Assembly (NCBI GenBank): GCA_009829735.1
Contig: CM020618.1
Span: forward strand, 16,601,346-16,665,345
Length of the DNA stretch: 64,000 bases
DNA from: Pyropia yezoensis
Lineage: Eukaryota; Rhodophyta; Bangiophyceae; Bangiales; Bangiaceae
Direction: 5' to 3'
Part shown: positions 1-10,324 of the stretch, piece by piece
Layout of the letters: every line of letters begins with the position of its first letter
Position numbering within the stretch: the first letter of the stretch is position 1
Translations under genes and position numbers: made by a program
The notes under the pieces: generated by a model
What the model saw: only the letters and a program-made list of their open reading frames with translations
Told to the model about the DNA's origin: nothing
Databases searched by the model: none

Positions 1-394
1 CCCGGCGTCGCGGCCGCGGCCGCGTACAGACGTGCACACATACCATTCGGCCGCCCAGTGCACTCGGCTCCACGCACCGTGCCGTCGCTCCAGTCGCCAT
101 CGTTGGCTCCCGTGCGTGGCTGCTTCCCTTCCACCCCCCCCCCCCCCCCTCTCCCGAGAGGGTACCCACCGTCCTCTGCTTGCACGTGCGCCGCCCACGG
201 CGGCGGCGGCGGCGGTGGGGACGGCGGTGGCCGGCTGCTGTTGTGGCGCCGGCTAAGGCAGTGGCGGCTGCCGTGCGCCCCCCCCCCCCCCCCCCCCCCC
301 CGCCCCCCCCTTTCATCTACCATCAACTATTGACCGGTCCCTCGTACCGGCGCCACAACGGCCGTCTGCGGCGGCGGCAGGAGTGGCGGCAAAG
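1..394. other. Low-complexity 5' flank with C tracts
   Basis: GC-rich leader without a convincing gene. It contains two long C runs (about 134-149 and 278-301) and GGC repeats. It may include the promoter and leader of the following plus-strand gene, but I see no clear TATA box. Confidence 0.5.
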
Positions 395-1924
395 ATGAAG
401 GGGTCACCCTCGACGGCTGCACCTGCGGCGCAAACGTCAGCCGCCCAAACGGCGGCCGGGCCACCGACGGACCCTGCCACAGAGGGCGCTCCCTGCGCGA
501 CCGACAGCGCGGTGGCGGGTAGAAAGCGCTCTCGTGCACAGGCGACGGCGACGGATAATGTAGCCAGCGTCGGGGGCGACGGCGACGGCGACGGCGACGG
601 CGAAGGTGATGCCGGCGGCGATGGCGCGGACAGTGGGCGGTCCAGTGGGCGGTCCGCCAGCTCCCATTCCGAACAGCCGCCGCGTCAACGCCGGCAAGCC
701 AAACTGTGTGGGCCACAGGCGGGGGGTAGGCGTGCGGGTGACCAAACGGACAAGGGACGTGCGCCACTTCCCCTTTTGGGGGTCTTGCACCCCAGCGCTG
801 CCGCGGCGATTGCTGTGGCCCGTTCTGCCGCTGTTGGCTGTTCGGTTCATGCCGCGGACGCCGCAGCCACCGCCGCAGCCACCGCCACCGGCGCCGGCGT
901 CGTCGCCAGCGCCGCTCGTGGTCGGCGCCACATGGGGGGTGGAGGCCCGGCGGGAGGGCTGCTTGTCGAGGAGCGCGTGGCAGGCCAAGCAGGGAGTGAG
1001 GCGTCAAAGCGCGCAGCGCGGGCCGTGGTAGTGGCACGCCGAGTGGCACAGGTGTTGGCGTGTGCGCCGTCCAAGCGCTCTGTGGATGAGCGCTTCTTGT
1101 TGGGCGTCGTGCAAGGTGCGGCCATAGACGGGTTCACGGCACCACCATCGCTGGTACCGGCGAGGGCCCCAGGTCGGGCAGATCGCGCAGATTCTTGTGC
1201 GAAAGAGGACCAGAGTCAGCCGCAGCAGCAGCAGCAGCGCCAAGAACAGCAGGGGCAGCAGGAAGAGGTCCACTTGGAGCCGGCCATCGCGTACGAGGTG
1301 GCACCGTTTGTCATGGGCGAGCGTGCTGTCCCAGGCGGCGGTGCATCGGAGGTGGGCGTGCGGCCCTTTCCGCGGCAGCGCGTGTGGAGGTGGGACCGGC
1401 ACGCACTGCAACGCGCGGTGCGGTTTCCGCTAGTGGGCGAAGGAACGAATTGTTCTGGGTCCGCACATGTGGACGATGCGGGAACGACTGCGGCCGCCGC
1501 CACCCCCACCACCACGTCGGACACTCCCGCCAATGCGAAGGCCCCTGAGAAACTCAACAAGCCGGTGCAGCCGAAGAAGAGGGCGCCTCGTCGACCACCA
1601 AAGCTTCCGGTAGAAGCGACTGCTCGCGTTGGCGCCCTGTCTTTGGAGCCCCTGCCACCGGACTGTGTGGCGTTCATCAAAGGGCTGCCGACCGGTCGAC
1701 GAAGTGAGACGGTGCTTTTTCAAGTGCCTGGCGTGCACGGCTCGATGACGGACATCACGGCGGGCGCTTTGCGACGGCTCTCCCCCCACCCCTCCCGCCA
1801 CCCCCCCCGCCCCTCCCTCATCACCCTGCCCAGCCCCGCTCCCCGTTTCAAGCCCCGAACCCATCGCGTTTGTCATTGCAGCTCAAAGCGAGCTCCCGTT
1901 GGGAATGAGGTCGTGTGGCACTGA
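395..1924 (+). CDS. Hypothetical low-complexity basic protein
   Basis: Open frame of about 509 codons from the first ATG at 395. I do not recognise the family. The N-terminal third is Ala/Thr-rich with a Gly-Asp repeat and a basic KRSRAQ patch. A Gln-rich stretch follows (about 1216-1265), then a basic segment PKKRAPRRPPKLP near 1570-1610 that could be a nuclear signal. The best protein-like part is about 1620-1770, with PPDCVAFIKGLP and VPGVHGSMTDITAGALRRL. After 1775 the frame becomes Pro/His-rich. A good splice acceptor, TTTGTCATTGCAG, ends at about 1880, so 1775-1880 may be an intron, but I cannot place its donor. It converges on the methyltransferase/SET gene and may belong to the same accessory block. 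Confidence 0.35.
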   Translation: MKGSPSTAAPAAQTSAAQTAAGPPTDPATEGAPCATDSAVAGRKRSRAQATATDNVASVGGDGDGDGDGEGDAGGDGADSGRSSGRSASSHSEQPPRQRRQAKLCGPQAGGRRAGDQTDKGRAPLPLLGVLHPSAAAAIAVARSAAVGCSVHAADAAATAAATATGAGVVASAARGRRHMGGGGPAGGLLVEERVAGQAGSEASKRAARAVVVARRVAQVLACAPSKRSVDERFLLGVVQGAAIDGFTAPPSLVPARAPGRADRADSCAKEDQSQPQQQQQRQEQQGQQEEVHLEPAIAYEVAPFVMGERAVPGGGASEVGVRPFPRQRVWRWDRHALQRAVRFPLVGEGTNCSGSAHVDDAGTTAAAATPTTTSDTPANAKAPEKLNKPVQPKKRAPRRPPKLPVEATARVGALSLEPLPPDCVAFIKGLPTGRRSETVLFQVPGVHGSMTDITAGALRRLSPHPSRHPPRPSLITLPSPAPRFKPRTHRVCHCSSKRAPVGNEVVWH

Positions 1925-2029
1925 ACGGAGCTGCCCCACGTACGCGACGCGCCGCTTCCCCTGCCCTTCCCCCCCACAACTCCACACTCAACCCTAACCC
2001 CCCTCTCCGCATGCCCGTCCCAGCACCCG

Positions 2030-4150
2030 TCATAGGCCCCACCGGTACTGCCATTCAGCGCCACTTGGTGCCCGCAACGCCCAAGCCGCTGCCCCGGTAG
2101 CGGTGACAGTACGGGTGAGCATGCGTGGCCACTGGGTGGGGTGGCCGGGAATAAAGGCCCCCGACGCTCGGTCGGTGAGCCGGCGGGGCTGCACCCGTGG
2201 TCGGGCCGCGGCCTCACTCGTGAATGGGCGCAAACGTGTGGGGCGTGCTGCGACGGTTGTCGGCTTCGGTCCGCTCCCGATTTCTGCCGCTTTTGTGTGG
2301 CGAACAGTGGTCTGCCTTGTTGCACTGCCCCGCCGGCGGCTCGTGCTGCTGCCGCTGCCGCCGTCGCGGACCGATGCTCCAGCGCGGTCGCCGTCGTACA
2401 TGGCTTGTCTGATGTCCGTGGTCAACCACCGGTAGGACGTACCGTAATCAGTACGCAGTTCCTCCCCCTGGCCTATGTCCCGCGTGGCGACAAGGGCGAC
2501 GACCCCCGGCTTCACAAGCTCCGACAGAGTCGGGTCTTGGCCGTGAGCGCCGGGACACCTGACACTCATTTCGACATTGACATCCTGGCCGCCCAAACCA
2601 GCACCCGCAACAACTGCAGAGGAGTCGCTGGCAGCACCAACAGCAGCAGCAGCAGTGGAATCTACAGCAACACTCGCAACACCCTTGCGTGTAACACCGC
2701 CCGGTGGTCGCTCGGCAGAAGGCAAAAACGCCGCCGCCTCGGGAGCCTGCTGCACGGCCAAGAAGCTCTTGGCCGTGGCTGCCCCAACTTGCTGCTCCAG
2801 CCGTGTCTGCCGGCGCCCGTCATTGACCAGGCCCGCCACACACCAGGCAGCGGGAATCATGTATGCCAAAGTCGCCGAGGCGGCGACAGCGGAGCCATAG
2901 TGTACCCGGCTCTTGCGCGCACGGAGCGGCCGGTCCTCGTCCTCGTCGACGATTTCTTCGCCCAGCTCCTCCCGAGCTCGGCCCTGCTCCTCTTGCGCCT
3001 CCGCGCCGTCACGCTCGTGTTGCTGCTTTTGCTGCTGCGGGCCGCCCGGGTGCTGCTGCTGCTGTCGCTGTTGTCCCATTCGGAGTCGCCCCGTTGTCCC
3101 CCGCTGCCCTTCGTCTCCTCCCATGCTTCCTTCAGGTCGAATATGGACCTTGACGGCGTTCTCGGAAAACGCCTTGGACGTAGGTCCCAAGGCCCCCAGT
3201 GTCGGCGACGCGTACCGGTCGGTCCGCGTCATACCACGTTTGGCCAGGATACATGTGGTCAGCGCGCCGTAGAACGGGCAAATCGTATCGCCCTTTCGGA
3301 ACCGGCGTCCGGCAAACAAGCCGCTCCCGGCGGTGCCTCCCGCAACGCGGGAATGTGCGACAACGACGCGGTAGTGAGCGGCCTCCACAGCCAGCATCAG
3401 CTCGTGGTCCTCCACCGCAAGGCGAGCAACGAGGTCAGGAGGCCAGTCTCCCACGCTACACCAGCCAAGTCCAATGACCACTCCGCCGACCTCAGCTCCG
3501 CGCACAGGCGCGCGGGGGTGCGTGTGGTACCCCGCCCTTCGCTCGTTATCATTTTGTGCGGCCCACCGGTTGGCAAGCAGGAGGAGCATGTGTGCTGGCA
3601 GGGCCGTGAAGCTTGGCTGGCCGGGCACGCGCGCCCAGGCAGCGGCTGTCGTTTGAAAGGACGGCGCCAGCAGCAGCGGGGCGGTCTTGGCCACGACCAG
3701 GTCACCAGCACCTTCAGCAGCACCTGTCGCAGCGACGGCGGCGGCATCATTGGCTGACAGCACCTCTCGCGCAGCGTGCACCACCTCTGCAGTAACGTCG
3801 GGGCACGCCCGGAAGCCGCCACTAACAACCTGGTCGAAAAACTCTCGGAACAGACGTGGCTGCGACGCTGCAATGACGGCCGGGTCGCTGTCGGCACAAA
3901 CAACGCGCCGATGCTGGCCGCTGGGCATTCTGATCGCGGCCATCGTGCCCGCAAACATGTCGAGGACGAGGTCGTCCGCATTGGACATTCGCATGATCAA
4001 CTCGGACAGGAAGAGGACAGACTTCTGCTCGCTTCGGACGCGTGGCGCAAGGGCGCGCGGGCGTCTCTTGTGGTGAGCAGGGCGAAAAGGAGGACACAAT
4101 AATGACGTCTGCTGCTGCTGCGGCTGCAGCTCCTCCTGACGCTGCTGCAC
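2030..4150 (-). CDS. DNA methyltransferase SAM-binding motif fused to a SET domain
   Basis: This frame continues the methyltransferase. VRSEQKSVLFLSELI matches the HPTQKP helix of beta-class enzymes, and DLVLDMFAGTMA (about 3975-3940) is the FxGxG SAM-binding motif I. Having DPPY before motif I is the normal beta-class order. Downstream lies a SET-type lysine methyltransferase domain. It starts with GSGLFAGRRFRKGDTI (about 3330-3285), is split by a Gln/acidic insert, continues with AAWCVAGLVNDGRR (about 2850-2810) and ends with VALVATRDIGQGEELRTDYG (about 2495-2435). The tail after 2420 is Ser/Arg-rich. A DNA methylase and a SET domain in one reading direction suggest a chromatin- and DNA-modifying fusion, perhaps nuclear. 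Fusion in one polypeptide is inferred from conserved order, because the two halves are in different frames. The substrate of either domain is unknown. Confidence 0.6.
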   Translation of the reverse strand: MQQRQEELQPQQQQTSLLCPPFRPAHHKRRPRALAPRVRSEQKSVLFLSELIMRMSNADDLVLDMFAGTMAAIRMPSGQHRRVVCADSDPAVIAASQPRLFREFFDQVVSGGFRACPDVTAEVVHAAREVLSANDAAAVAATGAAEGAGDLVVAKTAPLLLAPSFQTTAAAWARVPGQPSFTALPAHMLLLLANRWAAQNDNERRAGYHTHPRAPVRGAEVGGVVIGLGWCSVGDWPPDLVARLAVEDHELMLAVEAAHYRVVVAHSRVAGGTAGSGLFAGRRFRKGDTICPFYGALTTCILAKRGMTRTDRYASPTLGALGPTSKAFSENAVKVHIRPEGSMGGDEGQRGTTGRLRMGQQRQQQQHPGGPQQQKQQHERDGAEAQEEQGRAREELGEEIVDEDEDRPLRARKSRVHYGSAVAASATLAYMIPAAWCVAGLVNDGRRQTRLEQQVGAATAKSFLAVQQAPEAAAFLPSAERPPGGVTRKGVASVAVDSTAAAAVGAASDSSAVVAGAGLGGQDVNVEMSVRCPGAHGQDPTLSELVKPGVVALVATRDIGQGEELRTDYGTSYRWLTTDIRQAMYDGDRAGASVRDGGSGSSTSRRRGSATRQTTVRHTKAAEIGSGPKPTTVAARPTRLRPFTSEAAARPRVQPRRLTDRASGAFIPGHPTQWPRMLTRTVTATGAAAWALRAPSGAEWQYRWGL

Positions 4151-7100
4151 AGAGGATGCGGCGGGCAGCGCGGCTTGGCCAGCTTGGACGGAGCACCGGC
4201 GTCCAACGCACGCCGAGTACCCACGCGTCGGCCAGCGCGAGGCGGGACGTCGTCGGGAGCACCCCCCGACGCCCCCGCCGACGCGGTGGGGGCAGCACCA
4301 CCACCACCCGCACGTGCACGTGCACGCGCGCTGCCTCGACCGGCACCGCCTCCCCGTTCTGAGGGGCGTGCCACGCGCTTCGTGCGTCTTTGAGGGCCCA
4401 GGCTCCAGTTCACGTCGCTTTCGTCGTCGTCGTCATCGCCGTCATCGTCCGTGTCGTCCTGGTCGCCGCCCTCCGAGTCGGAGCCGTCGGCAACGTCGCT
4501 ATCCATATCGTCGTCGTCGCCAACATCATCGTTGGGGTCAAGCACTTCTCCGTCGTCGTCGGCCCCGTCGTTGGAGCCGCACGGCGTATTGTCCCCGTCT
4601 CTGTCCGTATTCTCCTTGCCGCTGTCGCCGCCGCCCCCGCTCCTGCCGTCGGTGTCCCGCCGCCCGGTGCTCTGCCCCTGCTCCTGCTGCTGCGGCTTAC
4701 CAACCAACTCTCTCAGTCCCGGCGTTCAGCGAAGGACCTCGACATCCCGCAGGGGAACCACGTTGTCAATGACGTTGTGGTGCGCGGGGAAGCGCGACGG
4801 GACGGCGTTGAACGTGCGGTAATTAACAGCCCGGTAGGCAGCCGCGGCGGGCGCTCCGTTCCTGGTCGCGTGGAGCACGTACTGGGACCGGTTCGTCATC
4901 ATCGTCGACGACCGTCTTGTCGGTGCCCACGCGTTGGGCGCCAGAACGGCCAACAGGGGGCACGATTCCCCCTGAAAAGCGGGTGTAGCTCGCCGTCGTC
5001 GTTTTCGCTGCCGTGGTTCTCCAACAGAAGGTTCCCAGCCGCCCCGCCAGCCACCGCCACTGCCACGGTTGGGGTCACGACCCCCGCCGCGACCGGCAGC
5101 TGAGCGGTCGGTCGTCCTTGGCGGACCTGTGGTCGTAGCGGCGACCGCACCGTCGGGCGCATCAGGGGCAGCACCCGTTGCAGCCCCTGCCTCAGCAGCA
5201 GCCGCACGTTGACCCCCCGACACTGGTTCCTCCCCACTGCCGGGAGCTGCAGCTACGGCTGCTGCCTTGTCACCATCCGTCGGCGGGAGTGGGTCCTCCA
5301 ACTCGCTCAGATGCGTCACCCACAGCGGGAACTGCATCGGGCTGCAAAATAGTAGCACGTGCCCACCAGGACGAACCCAGTCGTGTACCCGCGACAGGGT
5401 CTTCTTCAGCACGTCCTCCGACAGGTTGTCGTAATGAAACTTGGGCATTGCATGTAGACGGCGGGTGTTGTAAGGGGGGTCGGACAGCACGAGCTGAACA
5501 GCGCCACGCAGGTCGGGGCCAATGCGGCAAGCATCACATCCTCCGATGCGGCTGCTGCTGCTGCTGCTGCTGCTGCGGGCACCCTCGTTGGCGGCGCTGT
5601 GGGTGTTGTCGAGGTCCCTCACGTCGCACACATGCGATTGCACAATGGCACGCATGGCCGTCTGCACAGTGCGGATGTGACGGGCCAGCGGGTCGTCGTT
5701 GGTGACAGGCCTGCAACTCCCCAACGAAGCCGCAGAGCCGCCCTCGGTGCCAGGCACTGGCGGAGGGAGCACTGGTGACCCCCCGGCTATGGACGCCGCT
5801 CGTCTGGCCGGCGCTGTTGGTGCTGCTGACGGTACAGGCGATGGTGCTGCCGGCTGCGCCCTCAACGCTGCTGCCGGTGCTTTTCGTGCTGCTTGTGCTG
5901 CTCGCGGTCCTGGCTGGCCTTGCCACCCAGCGGCATTGACGGGCGTGGCACGCCCACCACCTACGCCGCAGCCGTCGTCCTCGTCGTCACACACACGGGG
6001 AGCGGCGTGTGTTGCAACAGCAGCAGCAGCGACAGGCGTGCCACCCCGGTGTATGTCCGCAGCCAACACCGCACGCGCTGCGGCGACGCCTGCGTCGCGC
6101 GCAAGAGCGCGGTTCACCAGGCTCACTCGAGCGCCTGCGTCCTCCACGCGACAAGCACGCATCCTCCCGGGGGCGCCCCCCCCCCCCGCCCCCCCCTCCT
6201 CCGCGGTGGCCGGCGTCGCAGGCGGGATGGTACCCATCGCTGCTGCCCCCGCGGCATCGACGACGACGGGTCGAAAGCCGGTTAGGCCTCGGACGGTCGG
6301 GTTTAGCACTGGGGGCACCCCCACCACCTCCCACGGACAGCGTGCTGCCAGTCCTCTCCCCACAAATGCAGCGGCTGTCAAATAGCCCGGCTTTGTTTCC
6401 CCATCGACAGCAGCAGGAAGCGCGTCAACCGCCGACGCAGCCGACGCCGGTGGTGGAGCACCCGCCGCCGTGGCGGTGGCTGGGCGGGAAGGCGCTTGCA
6501 GATGCTGTCCTCGCTGCGGCTGGCCCCGCTGCGGCTGCTGCATTGCAGTTGTTCCCAACAGAGCGGCTGCCGCGTCGGCGAGTCGCTCGGGCTTCGTCAC
6601 CTCCACCATGGGGTAGACAAAATGAGCAGCAGCCATGCGGAGCTGTGCACCCGCAACGGCGGTGCGGTGGAGTGCCTCTGTACAGACGGGAGTCCCGTCC
6701 CTGTCGGTCCTGGAAGTTGGGGGGGGGAGCCCGTGGGCAATGTCAAACCGCTGCGCAGCGGGCGCGAATACGCCGGCAGTACCTTGCGGTTCTGACAGCG
6801 TCGTAAACGCGCACGACCGTGAGTGCCACAAGAGGTACGGGGCGAGGCAGTTCTCGATGCTTTCAAAGCCGATGAGCCTTGCGACGGCATCCCAGGAGCG
6901 CACGACGGCAGTCACAGCACATCGAACGGTGGTGTGGCGAAAACCACATGCACACACGGCACCCAAGTTGGGGCGGTGTGCAAGGGCTGCCTCCCGTGTC
7001 GGGGGAACCGGAAGAAGTGCAAGTCGCACACACTCTGTCCCTGTTGTGGGGCAAACCCCCCACGGACAAACAAGAGGATGGTGTGTGGTCCAACAGTTTC

Positions 7101-7164
7101 TTGGTCGGGACGGGGACGCAGGGCCAAGCCCCGCTGTCCCTCCCCTTATCCCCCCAGGGTCCAC
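3997..7164 (-). CDS. DNA methyltransferase, N-terminal and catalytic half (DPPYN type)
   Basis: Reading down the minus strand, this frame holds the first half of an amino-methyltransferase of the DPPY class. A folded-looking region (WDAVARLIGFESIENCL, about 6900-6830) and a long Ala-rich linker lead to SDPPYNTR (about 5484-5461), the motif IV active site; DPPY is usual for N6-adenine enzymes and SPPY for N4-cytosine. HDWVRPGGHVLLFCSPMQF follows at once, fitting motifs V-VI. After a basic patch comes VNYRTFNAVPSR (about 4820-4780), then a highly acidic Asp-rich stretch (about 4600-4430). The frame has one in-frame TGA at 4726-4728 and changes frame near 4000-4150 into the part carrying the SAM-binding motif. 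A spliced intron could account for either break. No ATG opens it; the true start is probably in an upstream exon. The 5' end overlaps the divergent NTPase gene. Confidence 0.6.
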
Positions 7165-9855
7165 TCAGAATCTCGCCACTCAGAATCTCCCACCCCAGCA
7201 CCTGCCCACCGGGCCACACGAACATCATGTACTTGCCTATCTGCTGTCGTTGTTTGGACGGGGACACAGCGGCTCATCCGCGGCCCGTCGCCCTTGCACG
7301 CCGAGCCCGTGACGGATGTGGCCAAACAGCTGCGTTTATTCATTACGCCCAACCCGGTGTATGGCAAAGGGCTGTCCAAGAGGCGCTTTGGCGACAACCT
7401 CGTACCTGCAGCTGTACGGAAGCTGTACTCCTTTCGGCATGACGCCCGTGCCACGGGGTTCGTGACGGGCCCGCCGGGTCGAGGCAAGACGCTGCTCCTG
7501 CTGCTGCTGCTCCTGTCGGTCATCGAGGAGCCGGACCTGGTTATGTCGCTGACCCCCGAGGTGCTGGACTGGTGGGCACGTCTGCCCGTCTACGTGCTGT
7601 CTTTCAATGGTATCACCAAGGCCACAGTTGGTGACCACGTGCTTGCCGCGATTGACTTGGGCTTACCGGGTCTCCTGCGCATCATCTACGCGGAGTCCTG
7701 GGACCCAAGGACCACCGGCTACCAATTCAGCACGTACCGGGATGACGTGTCGAAAATGCTGATCGACGGACAGACAAGCGTCGCCGCAGTCAAGGCGACC
7801 GCCGCCACCCTCGTGCAGGCTCGGGTGCTGCCGGCGTCAGCGGACGGCATGCGTGGGCTCCTGCTCGTTGACGAGCTGCCTCACTACTCTCTCGCTGCTC
7901 TACCTAAGGATGAGCGCGAGGCCTTGCTAACGCTGCGGAAGAGGTGCAAGAGGGGCATGGACGTGCTGCGGCTCATGTACGTCAATGGCGAAGGAGCGGC
8001 TGGACCGGCTCCTCAGGCGCCGATCTCGGCGAGGACAAGGCTGCTATCCGCTATTGATCACTTGTCAGCAACGTCGAATACGACGGCACCCACATCCACG
8101 GCGGAAACATCCACGGCGGCCGCGGGAGCAACCGCATCCGAGACAGCCACTGCATCGACAAGCGAGGTCGAGTCGACGGGCCGTGATGCTGCGCCCGTCA
8201 CCGACGCTGAAGTGGACGACACCGTACAACCTGAAGACGCTGCCTTGCAGACGGCTGAGGCAGTGCGGAAGGAGATCTGTGATTGGTGCGAAGAGCTGCG
8301 CATCCGGCCGTTGATGACCGCGTTCGAGGAGCGCTTTGCTCAGCGGCAAGGTGGCCGGCTGATGGGGTCCCTGTCAACCGTCCAAGAGGTCGTTGTGATT
8401 CCTCTGCTACCTCTGGAGGAGCTACGAGCTCAACAACGTCTCCGTCTCCTGGACCTTAGGGTTGCCCTGCGGTGGTCTACTGCGACGGGACAACGGCGGC
8501 TGCTGCCTGTCGGAACTGTGGCCAGGCATCTCGCGTCGCTCACCCTCGGCCATCCTCGGGCGGCCGTCGTCCTTGACGAATCTATCGAGGGGTCGAACGA
8601 CGGCGACAACTTCTTCTCTACTCTCCTTCGTGCCCTTGCCCCGACCAACCTATCCGTGGCACAGAAGAGCATCGACATCTTGGCGCAGCACCCGGTGGTG
8701 ATGGCTGTTGGGCTGCTCAACTACGACGCGCCCTCGTCTGGCTTCCTCACGGAGCAGCTATCGTGGAACACGGTCTTTGGGACGGGCGCTCTCCTGCATC
8801 GGTCAAGTGGGCAATCCAAGACCCGGAACCCCACCATCATTGTGACGTTCTTCTTGGCGGCACTGTCGGCCTGGCTGCATCGGGTCCCGCGGTCGACCGA
8901 TGTGGGTGCTGCCATTGACGTACTTCCTGCCCCCGACAACTGCGGCGGGAGGACAGAGCTGGAGGACTCGGAGGCGGCGACGGACGCGGACGGCAAAGGA
9001 GAGGAGGATGACCAAGAGGACTCGGTGGTGGCCGCTGTGATCGACGTCTCTGGAGATGATGGCGGGGTCTATGCCGCGTGCGACGAGGTGCGACGCGCTC
9101 TACTCGTGGGTGATGTGCCTGTTTCGTGGGAAAACCTCTTCCTGTGGACCGAGGTGCTGCTGAGCTGCTGCCGGGCGCTGCTGTGTCGAAACCAGGCTGC
9201 TCTGCACGCGCCGGGGCCACTTCCGTACCGCAGGTACTCGTTGCGGAAGCTGTATCCCGCACCTGACCGCCTGACGGGCCAGGCGCCATGCCTGTCCCGA
9301 GCTGTTCTGGACGTGTCGATCCGTTGTCGTGGGGTCGCCTACTTCTCTTCCATCCCGCAGCTGCTCAAGGAGTACTCTGAGGAGGACCTGGTTGGGCATG
9401 TGTGGAGGCCGTGGAGCTCCACCTTTGAAGGAATCGACGGCATCGTCCTGACGCGTTGCTTGCGCGGGGCCAAAGGGGGGCCTCGGAAGGGCGAGCCCGT
9501 GGCGAGGGCGGTGCAGTTCAAGAGCGGTAAGCTGGTGGCTGCGGACATAGCCAATTCCTGCACATCTCTGCGCGGGCTGTTTGGACCGGAGCTGTGGAAG
9601 CAATGGGAGCGGCGTACTGCCCTCGTCGTAACGACGCGATTGAAGGCGCCTCCAAAGCTGGACTTGCGCTCCCGCCAGTCGACGTCTGCTGTTGAGAGCG
9701 TGATCGTGGTGGACGCTGACTCCGTGGACAATGCGTACGGCAATACTATCTCTACATTCGTGGTGTGTGCCGAATCGTTGTTTGGCACGAACATCGTGCG
9801 GCGGCGAAGCGTTGGCAAGCCTCCGACGAAGCGTCGACGGGGCGCCTCTTCTTGA
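7078..9855 (+). CDS. P-loop NTPase with C-terminal PD-(D/E)XK-like nuclease domain (Crinkler/RHS-like)
   Basis: Intact frame of 925 codons from the only suitable ATG; protein-like sequence begins near 7230. A Walker A motif GPPGRGKT lies at residues 131-138, followed by a Leu run, and a Walker B-like GLLLVDEL ends near residue 266. A Ser/Thr/Ala-rich spacer sits at about 330-400. The middle (about 400-620) resembles a STAND-like ATPase with helical lid. An acidic linker lies at about 625-655. The C-terminus has EGIDGIVL (Asp about 787) followed by AVQFKSGK (Gln 813, Lys 815), the D...QxK signature of restriction-endonuclease folds. This layout is that described for Crinkler-RHS-type NTPase-nuclease proteins, some of which derive from transposons. 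A basic KPPTKRRRG tail could be a nuclear signal. It is transcribed away from the methyltransferase/SET gene, with overlapping 5' ends. Family assignment is from motifs only. Confidence 0.6.
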   Translation: MVCGPTVSWSGRGRRAKPRCPSPYPPRVHSESRHSESPTPAPAHRATRTSCTCLSAVVVWTGTQRLIRGPSPLHAEPVTDVAKQLRLFITPNPVYGKGLSKRRFGDNLVPAAVRKLYSFRHDARATGFVTGPPGRGKTLLLLLLLLSVIEEPDLVMSLTPEVLDWWARLPVYVLSFNGITKATVGDHVLAAIDLGLPGLLRIIYAESWDPRTTGYQFSTYRDDVSKMLIDGQTSVAAVKATAATLVQARVLPASADGMRGLLLVDELPHYSLAALPKDEREALLTLRKRCKRGMDVLRLMYVNGEGAAGPAPQAPISARTRLLSAIDHLSATSNTTAPTSTAETSTAAAGATASETATASTSEVESTGRDAAPVTDAEVDDTVQPEDAALQTAEAVRKEICDWCEELRIRPLMTAFEERFAQRQGGRLMGSLSTVQEVVVIPLLPLEELRAQQRLRLLDLRVALRWSTATGQRRLLPVGTVARHLASLTLGHPRAAVVLDESIEGSNDGDNFFSTLLRALAPTNLSVAQKSIDILAQHPVVMAVGLLNYDAPSSGFLTEQLSWNTVFGTGALLHRSSGQSKTRNPTIIVTFFLAALSAWLHRVPRSTDVGAAIDVLPAPDNCGGRTELEDSEAATDADGKGEEDDQEDSVVAAVIDVSGDDGGVYAACDEVRRALLVGDVPVSWENLFLWTEVLLSCCRALLCRNQAALHAPGPLPYRRYSLRKLYPAPDRLTGQAPCLSRAVLDVSIRCRGVAYFSSIPQLLKEYSEEDLVGHVWRPWSSTFEGIDGIVLTRCLRGAKGGPRKGEPVARAVQFKSGKLVAADIANSCTSLRGLFGPELWKQWERRTALVVTTRLKAPPKLDLRSRQSTSAVESVIVVDADSVDNAYGNTISTFVVCAESLFGTNIVRRRSVGKPPTKRRRGASS

Positions 9856-9899
9856 CATCTTCGCCTTCTACCGGCGGTGGCGTCAACTGTCGCCCAGCT

Positions 9900-10324
9900 G
9901 CAGGCGCTGGATGTGGGGGGGGTCGGGGGGGGATTGGTGGGGGGATTGATGCGGGGGGGGTTGGTTGATGTGGGGTTGGTGGGTGTGGAGCTGGTGGATG
10001 TGGGATTGGTGTGTGTGGAGCTGATGATGGGTGTGAGGTGGGGCAGTTCCCCGAAAGACGGCGGGCGCGGGGGGTGGAGCGTGTGGGTGGGGTGGGGGGC
10101 GTCGGGTGGTGGGTGGGGTGGATGGGGGGTTGGGTGGTGGTGTGGGGGGATTAGGTGTTGAGGTGGGGGGGGTGGGGGAGGTGGGAGGGGCGGGGGGGGT
10201 GGGGGGGGTGGCCCGGGGAACTGGATGGGCTGCGGGGATACTGATCGTGCTGGGGCTGCTGTGCTATCGTGCAATTTGTTTGTTGGGTGGGTGCCGCGTG
10301 CAGTCGGTGGTGCCGGGCGTCGGC
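9900..10324. repeat. G-rich GT/GGT low-complexity tract
   Basis: A strongly purine/G-biased stretch built of degenerate GGTGGG and GTGTGG units follows the NTPase stop codon. Open frames here, including a Pro-rich one on the opposite strand, only reflect composition. It probably includes the 3' flank of the NTPase gene. Confidence 0.6.

Noticed and set aside
327-1049. Minus-strand frames opposite the 395-1924 gene
   Set aside because: They are Arg/Pro-rich mirror frames of the plus-strand Ala/Gly-rich sequence, without motifs.
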